This document shows, in pieces, positions 15,850 through 23,994 of a stretch of 26,445 nt of DNA (the stretch's first letter is position 1; the number at the start of each line of letters is the position of its first letter). The notes under the pieces are model-generated. The model did no database searches and had not been told where the DNA came from. It was given only the letters and a program-made list of their open reading frames with translations. Position numbers and translations under genes: made by a program. The DNA comes from Thermoplasmata archaeon. GTDB taxonomy: Archaea > Thermoplasmatota > Thermoplasmata > Thermoplasmatales > Thermoplasmataceae. The stretch spans positions 1 through 26,445 of the forward strand of contig JAJYRT010000008.1 in the NCBI GenBank assembly GCA_021793945.1. The letters run 5' to 3'.

Positions 15850-16872
15850 TCAGGGAGTTTTCAACCCGTTTCCGGTAATGACCAGCAGGCTCTTGCCATC
15901 AAAATGTGAAAGGGAGAATGCCGCCAGGACAGTTGCGGAACTGTACTCCGCGTAAATCCCCATCAGGGCAAGATTCTTTCTTGCGCTAATTATTGATTGC
16001 TCGCTCACGGTGACGCATTTGCCGTTCTCCCTTACTATGCCAGACATAAGGTCAAAAAGCGGTGGGGTCCTGGATACGAGTGCGTCCGCAACTGATCCAA
16101 GGGAATTATCCGGATCATACGGTGTGTCGTTTACGCTGGAACATAAAGGGGATACAGCTTCAGTCTGAACAGCTATAACGGATGGCACCTTCTCAATTTC
16201 ACCGCTTTCCACCAGGTGATGGAACCCGCTGTACATGCCTATAAGCAGGGTTCCAGCGGATACCGGGATGAAGATATTATCTGGAACCTTGCCGTTCCCC
16301 TGCCTAAAAATCTCGTAAGCTAGCTCCCTTATGCCATCCCTGAATTCCGGGTTTATGACATGGCTGGCATAGACACCACGATTCAGCCGAGCAGCTTCAG
16401 CAACCTTTTCTCTGCCACCCTTAACCGGTACTATCCTGGCACCGTAGGACTCTATCTGTGAGATCTTTCCATGAATCGTGTTTTCTGGCACAAAGATGTT
16501 TACATTGAATCCTGCCCTTTTCCCGTACGCTGCGATGGAGGCACCCGCGTTTCCAGAAGAATCCTCGTTTATTTCCGTTTCTCCCGGTTTCACGTACCTT
16601 TCTGCGAGAGCTGAAATAAGCGTTTTTGACCCCCTGTCTTTGTAGGAAAAGGTAGGCGAGAAGTACTCAAGTTTCATGGATACGGTATCAAAATCAAGAA
16701 TAGGTGTTACAACTTCTCCCAGCGAAATCATCTGTCTGATATATGGGTAGTTTTTCCCTGGATTGTCTCTGTATTTAAAGTTCGGTTCCATATTGAATAT
16801 GCCGTTGCACTTCAGGCATCTTAGCTCACTCCCCTTTCTGGGTTCACCGCAGCTGATGCAGCAAGTTCTCAT
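15850..16872 (-). CDS. thrC: Threonine-synthase-like PLP enzyme with N-terminal zinc ribbon
   Basis: A 340-residue fold-type II pyridoxal-phosphate enzyme. An N-terminal zinc ribbon (CxxC at 5-8 and 19-22) precedes the catalytic domain, as in archaeal threonine synthases. The PLP Schiff-base Lys is in SYKDRGS (K78), the phosphate or substrate loop in EDSSGNAGAS (103-112), and a Gly-rich C-terminal loop VITGNGLK binds the cofactor ring. The reaction is probably O-phosphohomoserine to threonine, but paralogues of this family have other roles, so the name is a family-level call. It is seven bases after a small TusA-like gene on the same strand, an unusual partner for threonine synthase. Confidence 0.8.
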   Translation of the reverse strand: MRTCCISCGEPRKGSELRCLKCNGIFNMEPNFKYRDNPGKNYPYIRQMISLGEVVTPILDFDTVSMKLEYFSPTFSYKDRGSKTLISALAERYVKPGETEINEDSSGNAGASIAAYGKRAGFNVNIFVPENTIHGKISQIESYGARIVPVKGGREKVAEAARLNRGVYASHVINPEFRDGIRELAYEIFRQGNGKVPDNIFIPVSAGTLLIGMYSGFHHLVESGEIEKVPSVIAVQTEAVSPLCSSVNDTPYDPDNSLGSVADALVSRTPPLFDLMSGIVRENGKCVTVSEQSIISARKNLALMGIYAEYSSATVLAAFSLSHFDGKSLLVITGNGLKTP

Positions 16873-16878
16873 TCCGGA

Positions 16879-17127
16879 TCACTGGTTGTCTCTTCGTATG
16901 ATCAACTCAATTTCGCCATGCTCTTCCTTCATCTCAACCAGTTTCAGGCGGGAATTTTTTGAGAGACTTTCAAACAGGTCCCGCTTGTATGGGAACTTTT
17001 CGCTGAGCAGCAATACTTTTGCATCCTGTCCTGGGGAGAGATCGAAATAAAGCCCCTTCAGCACGCTCTTAAGGTAATTGAATGGATCCCCGCCGCATGA
17101 AATATTTCTCTGGTCTTCTACAAGCAT
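16879..17127 (-). CDS. Small TusA/SirA-like protein
   Basis: An 82-residue protein with a strand, then SCGGDPFNYLKSVLKGL, a strand (AKVLLLS), a helix and two more strands ending IELIIRR. The order and the Cys plus Gly-x-P turn resemble the sulfur-carrier TusA/SirA fold, where C-P-x-P starts the first helix; here the first Pro is replaced (CGGDP), so the match is approximate. It is co-transcribed with the threonine-synthase-like gene. If it is a sulfur carrier, the pair could point to a sulfur-containing substrate, which is speculation. Minus-strand AT-rich sequence near 17145-17160 gives a plausible leaderless promoter. Confidence 0.45.
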   Translation of the reverse strand: MLVEDQRNISCGGDPFNYLKSVLKGLYFDLSPGQDAKVLLLSEKFPYKRDLFESLSKNSRLKLVEMKEEHGEIELIIRRDNQ

Positions 17128-17468
17128 GCTTGATAATACTTCCTTGTCTAATATTCTTTTATCCCGGACAATCAGGGTACATAGCAGGTGTTTTCCCTCC
17201 GAATATTTCTCTGCTTGCAGAAATTAAGGTGATTCCGCAAGGTCAGTTTCAGTTACGGGCAGCTTCCGCATTCCAAATTCCAGGGTATTCCCTTGCGGCT
17301 AATTCATTGGGCAAATGCATGAAATACTGCTTCACGCAACCACCACCCCATAATCTTCAGCATAATCGCGCTTGCAGTTCTGGATGGCCATCGAGAACAC
17401 TATTACGCAGATCTGTCAGTTGCGCATTTGCATCGGAGATGTTTTATATCCTATGCACATACAAAATC
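17128..17468. other. Intergenic stretch without recognised genes
   Basis: About 340 bases with no protein or RNA that I can support. An open frame runs through it into the DUF1059 gene, but its residues look random and rich in Cys, Ser and Pro. The left end carries the minus-strand promoter of the TusA-like gene, and the right end (TTTTATATC, about 17441-17449) the promoter of the DUF1059 gene. Confidence 0.5.
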
Positions 17469-17651
17469 ATGGCCACTTTTCTTTACAAGTGCAGGGACAT
17501 TGGTTATGATTGCGGTTTTGAGTTCTCGGCCCACGCAAGGGAAGACCTCATGCCAAGGATAAGGATTCATTCACGATACGCACATAACATCTACGAGATG
17601 AGCGAAGAAACAAAGAAGAAGATTGAAGCGTCCATAAAGCAGACAGACTGA
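17469..17651 (+). CDS. DUF1059-family small protein
   Basis: A 60-residue protein that begins MATFLYKCRDIGYDCGFEF. The C-R-D-x-G-x-D-C motif followed by A-x-x-x-E-D and two His (HSRYAHN) is the DUF1059 pattern, small proteins of unknown function that are common in archaea and actinobacteria. The paired Cys and His could bind a metal. The frame is open upstream to 17082, but the conserved part starts at this ATG and TTTTATATC about 25 bases before it marks a leaderless promoter. Confidence 0.8.
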   Translation: MATFLYKCRDIGYDCGFEFSAHAREDLMPRIRIHSRYAHNIYEMSEETKKKIEASIKQTD

Positions 17652-17690
17652 GCTTTACACATTATTTTGCACTAGAAGTGATAAAAGGAA

Positions 17691-18662
17691 ATGTTTAACA
17701 AGATACCGACTGTTTTGAGAACCCAGGAAATAATCGACAAAGCCTTTTCCAAGGCTGCAAAGATAGAGGAACCCTATCACCCGGATATTTCCGATAAGAT
17801 AAGGAAAGAACTGATTGATAAAATATCTACGATCGAAAGCACTGCCTGTTCGCATCTTGACAGGCTGGTGAAGAAATTTCCGTCAAGCGAGAAACTTCAC
17901 CCGTTTTATTACGGATTGCTTGACCTTATGTTTGATGTGGACAAGTACAAGCTCTCACTGGGCAAGATCCAGTGGACTTCTGAGAGGATAGTTACACTCA
18001 GCACAGATTACATAAGGAGATTGAAATCAGAGAAGGACAAGAAGATCATGAATAGCTGGATGAAGCAGTATTATGGACGCTTTTCATCCCTGATCAAGAA
18101 CATTTCGGCAGATCTTGAATTCCTGTCAAGCTGCCGGGATTACATGAGGAAGATTCCGGAAATCGAAACTAACATGGAGACGTTTATAATTGCAGGAATG
18201 CCAAATGTCGGAAAGAGTTCCTTGCTAGGCATGCTAACCACCTCACAGCCAAAGGTGGCCCCTTATCCCTTTACGACCCAGTCAATTCACATTGGGTATA
18301 CTGACATCGGTTATTACAGGATTCAAATAATCGATACCCCGGGTATCCTGGACAGGAAAATGTCGGACAGGAACGAAATGGAGAAAAAGGCAATACTTGC
18401 GCTGCAGAAGATTGAAGGAAGCATAATATTTCTCATCGATTATTCAGGCAGTTCCGGATATTCAGTGGAGCAGCAGGAAAATCTCTATGAGGAAATCAAG
18501 AAATTTTTCAGGAAAAAGATTATCCGTGTCCAGAGCAAAACTGACCTTTCCCCAGAGCGCATTGAAAGAATATGCATGTCCATAAATGATAAGTCAGGGT
18601 TGCACGATCTGGTTTCTGAGATGGAAAATATACTGAGGGGTTCACTTGTCCCTGCTGGATGA
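17691..18662 (+). CDS. NOG1-family GTPase
   Basis: A 323-residue OBG/NOG1-class GTPase, expected to act in large ribosomal subunit assembly. The N-terminal helical domain (1-160) starts MFNKIPTVLRTQEIIDKAF, typical of NOG1. GTPase motifs: G1 GMPNVGKS (169-176), the G2 Thr in PYPFTTQ (191-197), G3 DTPG (215-218) and a G4-like SKTD near residue 290. The C-terminal extension of eukaryotic NOG1 is absent, as is usual in archaea. It overlaps the glutamyl-tRNA synthetase gene by 17 bases, placing ribosome assembly and tRNA charging in one operon. Confidence 0.92.
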   Translation: MFNKIPTVLRTQEIIDKAFSKAAKIEEPYHPDISDKIRKELIDKISTIESTACSHLDRLVKKFPSSEKLHPFYYGLLDLMFDVDKYKLSLGKIQWTSERIVTLSTDYIRRLKSEKDKKIMNSWMKQYYGRFSSLIKNISADLEFLSSCRDYMRKIPEIETNMETFIIAGMPNVGKSSLLGMLTTSQPKVAPYPFTTQSIHIGYTDIGYYRIQIIDTPGILDRKMSDRNEMEKKAILALQKIEGSIIFLIDYSGSSGYSVEQQENLYEEIKKFFRKKIIRVQSKTDLSPERIERICMSINDKSGLHDLVSEMENILRGSLVPAG

Positions 18663-20304
18663 TGAGATCAGGAAACAGGTAATCCGGAACGCATACCAGC
18701 ATGGTGGCAGGGCTGATCCCGGTCCCGTCATCGGAAAGATAATGGGCCTGTTCCCGGAGGCGCGTTCGGATCCAAAGGGGCTTGCCCGGAAGGTTGCCGA
18801 GGTTGCCAGCGAGGTCAATTCAATGTCTCAGCATTCGCTGGAAGAGGTTGTAAGAAATGAATTCCCGGAATTTATGGTAAGGGAGAAGAGGGTTCAGGAA
18901 CACAGGCTTCCGGACCTGGAGGATGTGTCGGGAAACGTTGTTATGAGGATGGCCCCTTCACCTTCGGGACCACTTCATCTCGGGCATTCGAGGATGGCAA
19001 TTCTCAACGATGAGTACGTGAAAAGATACGGCGGCAGGCTGATTCTGAGGATCGAGGATACAAATCCGGATAACATAGATCCATTCGCCTATACTCAGAT
19101 TCCAAGGGATCTCGAATGGTTGGGAGTCAATGTTTCTGAAGTCGTGATACAATCTGACAGATTTGATCTGTATTATAACGAAGCCAGGAAACTGATAAAA
19201 AACGGAAAAGCTTACGTATGCCACTGCAAGCAGCAGGACTTCCGGGACCTGAAACTCAAGGGTATCGAATGCCCGCACAGGTCCAACACCATTGAAACTA
19301 ACTCTTCAGAATTTGAAGAGATGATCCTTGGCAGTTTAAGGCCTGGATCCGCAACTCTGGTAGTAAAGACGGATCTCAATCATCCGAATCCGTCCATAAG
19401 GGACTGGATAGCATTCAGGGTGGTTGACGCTAACCACCCGCGAACCGGGAAAAAATACCACGCATACCCGATGATGAATTTCTCTGTCGCTGTGGATGAC
19501 CATTATCTCGGACTGACTCACGTGATAAGGGGAAAGGATCATCTGAACAATACTGAGAAGCAGAAATATGTATTTCAGTATAACAAATGGAAGATTCCCG
19601 TTTATTACCACTATGGGCTGATCACTATACCAGAAACAATACTTAAAACATCGATAATAAAGAAAGGAATTGCAGAGGGAAAATACAGTGGCTGGGACGA
19701 TATTCGCCTCGGAACTTTGCTTGCACTGAAGAGGAGAGGATATTCGCCTGCGGTGATAAGGCGATACTGGATTGAATCCGGACTCAGGGAGATCGATGCA
19801 GATTTCTCGTGGGAGATTTTCAACGCCATGAACAAGGAAATTATTGATTCCGGGGCAATGAGGTTCTGGTTTGTTCGCGATCCCGTAAAAGTGACGGTGA
19901 AGTCTCCGCTACCGCTTCAGAGCAGGGCTCCTTACCATCCGGGGCGCACCGAACTTGGGCACAGGAAATACGATCTTGGAACTGAATTCAGCATATTTGT
20001 GCAGAAGGAAGACTGGGATAAATTCAGCGATGGTGATGTGCTTAGGCTTAAGGATCTGTGCGTTGTGGTGAAGAGCGTGAACGTTGGAAATTTCGATGAT
20101 CGTGAAGTAACAAAGGATCATCCGCTTAAAATTATTCACTGGTGCCCGCAGGATTCCGAACGGTTCAGCGTCTACAAGCCCGATGGAACAGTGGACAATG
20201 GCCTGCTGGAGCCGCTGGCGCTGGATTATAACGGAATAGCACAGTTTGAAAGATATGGTTATGTAAACAAGACGGCAGACGTAGCGTTTTTCCTCTACCG
20301 TTGA
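18646..20304 (+). CDS. gltX: Glutamyl-tRNA synthetase, archaeal type
   Basis: A 552-residue class I synthetase of the archaeal/eukaryotic GlxRS branch. The HIGH motif appears as PSGPLHLGH (106-114), and the KMSKS region reads LKTSIIKKG near 332-340, a noticeably altered version. An N-terminal helical domain (1-95) and the C-terminal beta-barrel anticodon domain (about 395-552) match the archaeal subclass rather than the bacterial one. In archaea this enzyme normally also charges tRNA-Gln with Glu, which GatDE then amidates. The TTG at 18646 lies in the end of the NOG1 gene. The stop abuts the stop of the convergent PRC gene. Confidence 0.94.
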   Translation: MSLLDDEIRKQVIRNAYQHGGRADPGPVIGKIMGLFPEARSDPKGLARKVAEVASEVNSMSQHSLEEVVRNEFPEFMVREKRVQEHRLPDLEDVSGNVVMRMAPSPSGPLHLGHSRMAILNDEYVKRYGGRLILRIEDTNPDNIDPFAYTQIPRDLEWLGVNVSEVVIQSDRFDLYYNEARKLIKNGKAYVCHCKQQDFRDLKLKGIECPHRSNTIETNSSEFEEMILGSLRPGSATLVVKTDLNHPNPSIRDWIAFRVVDANHPRTGKKYHAYPMMNFSVAVDDHYLGLTHVIRGKDHLNNTEKQKYVFQYNKWKIPVYYHYGLITIPETILKTSIIKKGIAEGKYSGWDDIRLGTLLALKRRGYSPAVIRRYWIESGLREIDADFSWEIFNAMNKEIIDSGAMRFWFVRDPVKVTVKSPLPLQSRAPYHPGRTELGHRKYDLGTEFSIFVQKEDWDKFSDGDVLRLKDLCVVVKSVNVGNFDDREVTKDHPLKIIHWCPQDSERFSVYKPDGTVDNGLLEPLALDYNGIAQFERYGYVNKTADVAFFLYR

Positions 20305-20562
20305 TCAGTCTTTGTCTTCCGGTTCCTTCACGAAGGAGGGGAATCTCTTAAGGAGTATGATTTCGCCGATCGCCTTTATCCACCTGTATGGTATGGAGAT
20401 TGCTGCACCATTCTCTATAAGGGACGGGTTCGGATTTTCTATGTATAATCCGTGGACAGTCTGCCTGTCGAGATCCACTATGACATCGTCCACAGTGCCT
20501 ACAAACTTGCCCTTATCCGAATAGACCTTCATGCCGGTGAACTCACTTACTTCTGTAAGCAT
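20305..20562 (-). CDS. PRC-barrel domain protein
   Basis: An 85-residue protein consisting of a single PRC-barrel: MKVYSDKGKFVGTVDDVIVD and VHGLYIEN, then AISIPYRWIKAIGEIILL. In archaea short PRC-barrel proteins bind other proteins, and some (CdpB) help organise the cell division machinery; that role for this one is inference. The TATA-like TAAATATATTT near 20587-20597 gives it its own promoter. Confidence 0.88.
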   Translation of the reverse strand: MLTEVSEFTGMKVYSDKGKFVGTVDDVIVDLDRQTVHGLYIENPNPSLIENGAAISIPYRWIKAIGEIILLKRFPSFVKEPEDKD

Positions 20563-20608
20563 TATTGCTTAGATGATTAAGGCGGTTAAATATATTTGTC
20601 TGTGTATA

Positions 20609-21181
20609 CTATTTTTTCGTGGCACATATGTCGAGGAAAGAGCGGAAAATATCCTCTCCATGTTCAGTATTGTTGACTTCTGGATGAAACTGGACACCGA
20701 AAATCGGTTTAGTCCTGTGGTAAAATGCCTGCACCTTGCAGCCTTCTGAGGATGCGCAGACAACATAGTCGCCGCTCATGCGCTTTATCTCATCGTTGTG
20801 GTTCTCCCATGCGACAATGCTGTCCGGAAGCTTAGTAAAAATTCCTCCTTTATTAAAGAAAGTCACTGCCGTTTTCCCGTACTCTGGATGAGTGCCCGGC
20901 CCGACCTCCCCGCCTGAATTCAGGGCTATAAATTGTGCACCTACACATATTCCCAACACCGGGAATTCGTGATCTGCAAGATATTCCTTAACATAACCCA
21001 GCTTATCAAGTTCAGAAACTATGCTCGGAGCCCCCCCTGAAAGGACAATGCCATCAGCATCAGAAATCCTGTATGAGGGGGTATCGTTTGGAATGATAGT
21101 GGATTCGGCACCCAGATTCTTCACCACTCTCCATTCACGATGAGTCCACTGGCCACCGTTGTCTACGATGTAGATTCTCAT
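20609..21181 (-). CDS. guaAA: GMP synthase glutamine amidotransferase subunit A
   Basis: The 190-residue class I glutaminase subunit that releases ammonia from glutamine for the conversion of XMP to GMP. The triad is visible: nucleophile C79 in GICVGAQ, with H166 and E168 in FHPEV. As in many archaea it is a separate subunit; the ATP pyrophosphatase subunit is not in the window. It begins eight bases after the stop of the TFB gene on the same strand, so it is probably co-transcribed with that transcription factor. Confidence 0.93.
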   Translation of the reverse strand: MRIYIVDNGGQWTHREWRVVKNLGAESTIIPNDTPSYRISDADGIVLSGGAPSIVSELDKLGYVKEYLADHEFPVLGICVGAQFIALNSGGEVGPGTHPEYGKTAVTFFNKGGIFTKLPDSIVAWENHNDEIKRMSGDYVVCASSEGCKVQAFYHRTKPIFGVQFHPEVNNTEHGEDIFRSFLDICATKK

Positions 21182-21189
21182 CTCTTGGT

Positions 21190-22119
21190 TTATTCCAGAC
21201 CAACTATCCCCAGGGACTTGCTTATCTCCTTGTACCTGTTCCGGATTGTGACTTCAGTGACGCCGGATACCCTGGCAATCTCTTTCTGCGTCCTTGGTTT
21301 TCCGAGCATTACCGATGCTATGTATATCGATGCAGCAGCAACCCCTGTGGGTCCCTTTCCAGAAGAAATTCCAAGTTCTATCGATTTCCTAACTATCTCT
21401 TCACTTTTTACAATTGCCTGCTTGTCCAGTTCCAGCTTGCTACAGAACTGCGCTACATATGAATACGGGGTTGTTGGCTTGAGGTTGAGGCTCAATTCCT
21501 TGGCAAGATGCCTGTAGGCTTTCCCGATCTTTTTCTTGTTGACTTCGGAAGCTTTTGAAATTTCATCAAGAGTCCGCGGAAGATTTACCATTCTGCAGGC
21601 TGCGTAGATAGAAGCGCATACGATGCTTTCAATACTTCTCCCTCTGATAAGGTTCTTCTCAACGGCCTTCCTGTAGATGAGTGCTGCCGTCTCCTTTATG
21701 TCCTTGGGAATACCAAGCTTCGCGCCGTTATCGTTAAGCATCTGCAGAGCCAGGGAGAGATTTCTCTCGGCAGCATTACTTACCCTGATCCTCTGATGCC
21801 ATTTTCTGACTCTATAAATCTGGGCTCTATTTTTGTGCGGAATTCTTTTTCCATAATAGTCCTTGTTTGACCACGAAATCTCGGTTGCCAGACCCTTATC
21901 ATGACTCAGGAACGTCATGGGTGATCCGGTTCTTGCCCTTCTGTCATCCTGTTCTGAGTCGAAGGCACGCCATTCAGGTCCCTGATCAATGAGGGAATCT
22001 TCGATCACCATGCCGCAATCGCTACATACCAGTTCTCCCCTCTCATAGTCCCTCACGAGGTGCTCAGATTTGCATTCAGGGCACCGTTTCATAACTTCTT
22101 CACTATTTTTTGTAGCCAT
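21190..22119 (-). CDS. tfb: Transcription initiation factor TFB (first copy)
   Basis: A 309-residue TFIIB homologue, which bridges TBP-bound DNA and RNA polymerase. Parts: zinc ribbon with Cys13, 16, 32 and 35; B-reader/linker including [11 protein letters not shown]; then two cyclin repeats (about 110-200 and 205-300), the second ending in the helix-turn-helix [16 protein letters not shown] that reads the BRE. The start is ATG at 22119. A palindrome TTCGA-TAC-TCGAA at 22136-22148 lies near the predicted start of transcription. The gene is divergent from a second TFB gene, separated by the Gar1 gene, and the two proteins share long identical stretches in the N-terminal region. Confidence 0.95.
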   Translation of the reverse strand: MATKNSEEVMKRCPECKSEHLVRDYERGELVCSDCGMVIEDSLIDQGPEWRAFDSEQDDRRARTGSPMTFLSHDKGLATEISWSNKDYYGKRIPHKNRAQIYRVRKWHQRIRVSNAAERNLSLALQMLNDNGAKLGIPKDIKETAALIYRKAVEKNLIRGRSIESIVCASIYAACRMVNLPRTLDEISKASEVNKKKIGKAYRHLAKELSLNLKPTTPYSYVAQFCSKLELDKQAIVKSEEIVRKSIELGISSGKGPTGVAAASIYIASVMLGKPRTQKEIARVSGVTEVTIRNRYKEISKSLGIVGLE

Positions 22120-22398
22120 ACAAACACCAGTATAATTCGATACTCGAACTACATTAGTGGAAATATTAAAGCTTTTTGGTCAAACATGTTGCACTTTTCT
22201 CAGAAATATATTTGACCGGCGAACTGTTCATATATTCGACAATTTGTCGCTGATGAATAGGAAATGCTAGCCGATATTCGTTCTGCATGCAGTGGTGTAC
22301 ATATACAATCTGGTGTAATAATGCTTTAATATAATCTGAGCATATATTAATAATTTTACGAATTGTTTAAATACTTAAAATGCATATAGTAATTAATA
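22120..22398. promoter_or_regulatory. Divergent control region between the TFB gene and Gar1-TFB
   Basis: A 279-base AT-rich region. Visible elements: TTCGA-TAC-TCGAA at 22136-22148; GGTCAAA (22178-22184) facing TTTGACC (22211-22217), centres 33 bases apart; and CGACAA-T-TTGTCG at 22237-22249. On the right, TTTAAATAC (about 22367-22375) is a good TATA box about 25 bases before the Gar1 ATG. On the left, TTTAATATTT on the minus strand near 22160-22170 would place the TFB start of transcription inside the first palindrome. Confidence 0.5.
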
Positions 22399-22659
22399 AT
22401 GGATTTAAAATGCGAAATCCTTAACATGAGAGGAAAAGAGGTTACTATTCGGCTCAATGATTGCGTGAAAATGAATTCAAAGATATATGATAAGACAGGC
22501 AAGACAATTGGCAAGATAACCAGAATATTTGGTCCAGTATCCTCAGCATATGGTCTCGTCAGCGTTTTTCCAGCCTCGGGTGAGGTGAAAGAGCTGTACG
22601 TAAAGTGTACAGGTGATACAAATGGTAGAGGAAAAGCAAGAGAAGAGGAAAATAGATGA
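22399..22659 (+). CDS. gar1: Gar1-like H/ACA RNP protein
   Basis: An 86-residue protein with the small beta-barrel of archaeal Gar1: a strand, then [20 protein letters not shown], followed by [13 protein letters not shown], the conserved G-P-V-x-x-x-Y motif. Gar1 joins Cbf5, Nop10 and L7Ae to make pseudouridine in rRNA guided by H/ACA RNAs. Gar1 followed by TFB is a known conserved archaeal gene order. The end overlaps the start of the TFB gene by about 38 bases. Confidence 0.88.
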   Translation: MDLKCEILNMRGKEVTIRLNDCVKMNSKIYDKTGKTIGKITRIFGPVSSAYGLVSVFPASGEVKELYVKCTGDTNGRGKAREEENR

Positions 22660-23563
22660 AATCACGAAGTGCCCCGAATGCGGTTCCACGCAACTGGTAA
22701 GAGATTATGAGCGCGGGGAGCTCGTTTGTAACAATTGTGGGATTGTAATAGACGACAGCTACATAGACCAGGGCCCGGAATGGAGGGCATTTGATTCCGA
22801 GCAGAATGATTCCAGGGCCAGGGCAGGGTCCCCTATGACATTCACGATCCATGACAAGGGACTTTCAACAGACATATCATGGAAGAACAAAGATTCATAC
22901 GGGAAGTCAATTCCAACTCGCAATAGGGCTCAACTTTACAGACTCAGGAAGTGGCAGAAGAGAATCAAGGTATCCAACGCAGCAGAGCGGAATCTTTCAC
23001 AGGCTCTTCAGGAGCTTGAGAGGATGGCTTCTAATCTCAGCATTCCTAACGACGTCAGGGAAACAGCGGCTGTGATTTACAGGAAAGCTGTAAAACAGAA
23101 CATGATAAGAGGAAGGAGTATAGAGGGAGTCGTTGCCGGTTCCATTTACGCCGCATGCAGGATTACCAATGTACCGAGGACCTTGGAAGAAATAGCTTCT
23201 GTAACGAGGGTCAAGAAGAAAGAAATTGGCAGGACATACAGAATCATGAGCAGATACCTGAAGCTCAACATCATGCCTTCGAAACCGGATGATTACATAA
23301 ACCGCTTCTGCAGCAGGCTCAAATTGTCCATGGACGCCAGGAAGAAAGCGACAGAAATTCTGAAACTTGCCAGAGACAATGACCTGACTTCCGGAAAGGG
23401 CCCTACCGGTGTGGCCGCCGCGGCTATATATATTGCCTCGCTTATGACCGGTGAGAGAAGGACGCAGCGGGCAGTTGCCGAAGTGGCAGGCGTGACAGAA
23501 GTAACCATAAGGAACCGGTACAAGGAACTTACGGAGAAGCTTTCAATAACAGTAGAGCAGTGA
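22622..23563 (+). CDS. tfb: Transcription initiation factor TFB (second copy)
   Basis: A second complete TFB, 313 residues from the ATG at 22622 (an AGGTGA site is five bases before it; a GTG at 22613 is the alternative). Zinc ribbon CPEC and CNNC, the reader/linker with [11 protein letters not shown], two cyclin repeats, and the BRE-reading helix [16 protein letters not shown] are all present. Against the first copy, the zinc ribbon and linker are nearly identical while the first cyclin repeat is more divergent (for example [15 protein letters not shown] here, where the other reads [15 protein letters not shown]). It lies in an operon with Gar1 and ends directly against the convergent Pcc1-type gene. 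Confidence 0.95.
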   Translation: MVEEKQEKRKIDEITKCPECGSTQLVRDYERGELVCNNCGIVIDDSYIDQGPEWRAFDSEQNDSRARAGSPMTFTIHDKGLSTDISWKNKDSYGKSIPTRNRAQLYRLRKWQKRIKVSNAAERNLSQALQELERMASNLSIPNDVRETAAVIYRKAVKQNMIRGRSIEGVVAGSIYAACRITNVPRTLEEIASVTRVKKKEIGRTYRIMSRYLKLNIMPSKPDDYINRFCSRLKLSMDARKKATEILKLARDNDLTSGKGPTGVAAAAIYIASLMTGERRTQRAVAEVAGVTEVTIRNRYKELTEKLSITVEQ

Positions 23564-23779
23564 TTAGAAACTGCTCTCAATATTTTTGCCAACTTCAATA
23601 TCCCTTATCAGATCATCGACTATATTATAGAGAGAAGATAATTTCAAGTGTGAAATAGTGATTTTTGCGTGGCTACCCGATACTTCCACAGATATCATTT
23701 TGTCGTTATCTGGGTCAATCACCCTAAGGAGGTCAACTGCGTTTGAGTCGTCAAACTCCAACTCAACTGAAATATCCAT
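23564..23779 (-). CDS. pcc1: KEOPS subunit Pcc1-like protein
   Basis: A 71-residue protein with the typical Pcc1 pattern: strand ISVELEF, helix with AVDLLRVIDPDND (the P-D-N motif), two strands (MISVEVSGS and AKITISH), and the final helix KLSSLYNIVDDLIRDIEV. Pcc1 mediates dimerisation of the KEOPS complex, which makes t6A in tRNA. The frame stays open upstream to 23836, but the fold starts at the ATG at 23779 and a TATA-like TTATATTATTATT near 23803-23815 gives a leaderless start. A second member of the family is at 13843-14070. It lies next to tRNA-Leu and back to back with the TFB gene. Confidence 0.72.
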   Translation of the reverse strand: MDISVELEFDDSNAVDLLRVIDPDNDKMISVEVSGSHAKITISHLKLSSLYNIVDDLIRDIEVGKNIESSF

Positions 23780-23853
23780 TAAAGCCAGATCTGCCGGTTG
23801 AATAATAATATAATGGAAAATATGATAAATAGACACAGTATCGTGGTCTGAGA

Positions 23854-23938
23854 GCGGAGGTTGCCGAGCCTGGTCAAAGGCGACAGACTCAAGATCTGTT
23901 TCCGTAGGGGTTCGCCGGTTCGAATCCGGCCCTCCGCA
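23854..23938 (+). tRNA. tRNA-Leu (anticodon CAA)
   Basis: Class II tRNA of 85 bases. Acceptor GCGGAGG/CCTCCGC with discriminator A, anticodon stem ACAGA/TCTGT with loop CTCAAGA (anticodon CAA), a long variable arm (TTCCGTAGGGGTTCG region), T stem CCGG/CCGG with loop TTCGAAT. No intron, no encoded CCA. A GATAAAT element near 23824-23830 is the likely promoter. Confidence 0.95.
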
Positions 23939-23966
23939 TTTAGAGTATTACTCGAACATGTTATTA

Positions 23967-23984
23967 TCGTGATTGCCATAACTA
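23967..23984 (+). repeat. Left terminal inverted repeat of the IS630 element
   Basis: TCGTGATTGCCATAACTA; the reverse complement matches 25022-25039 at 17 of 18 positions. Confidence 0.88.
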
Positions 23985-23994
23985 ATTGGACTAC

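Noticed and set aside
17082..17468. Upstream extension of the DUF1059 frame
   Set aside because: No conserved residues, odd composition, and it crosses the promoter just before the ATG at 17469.
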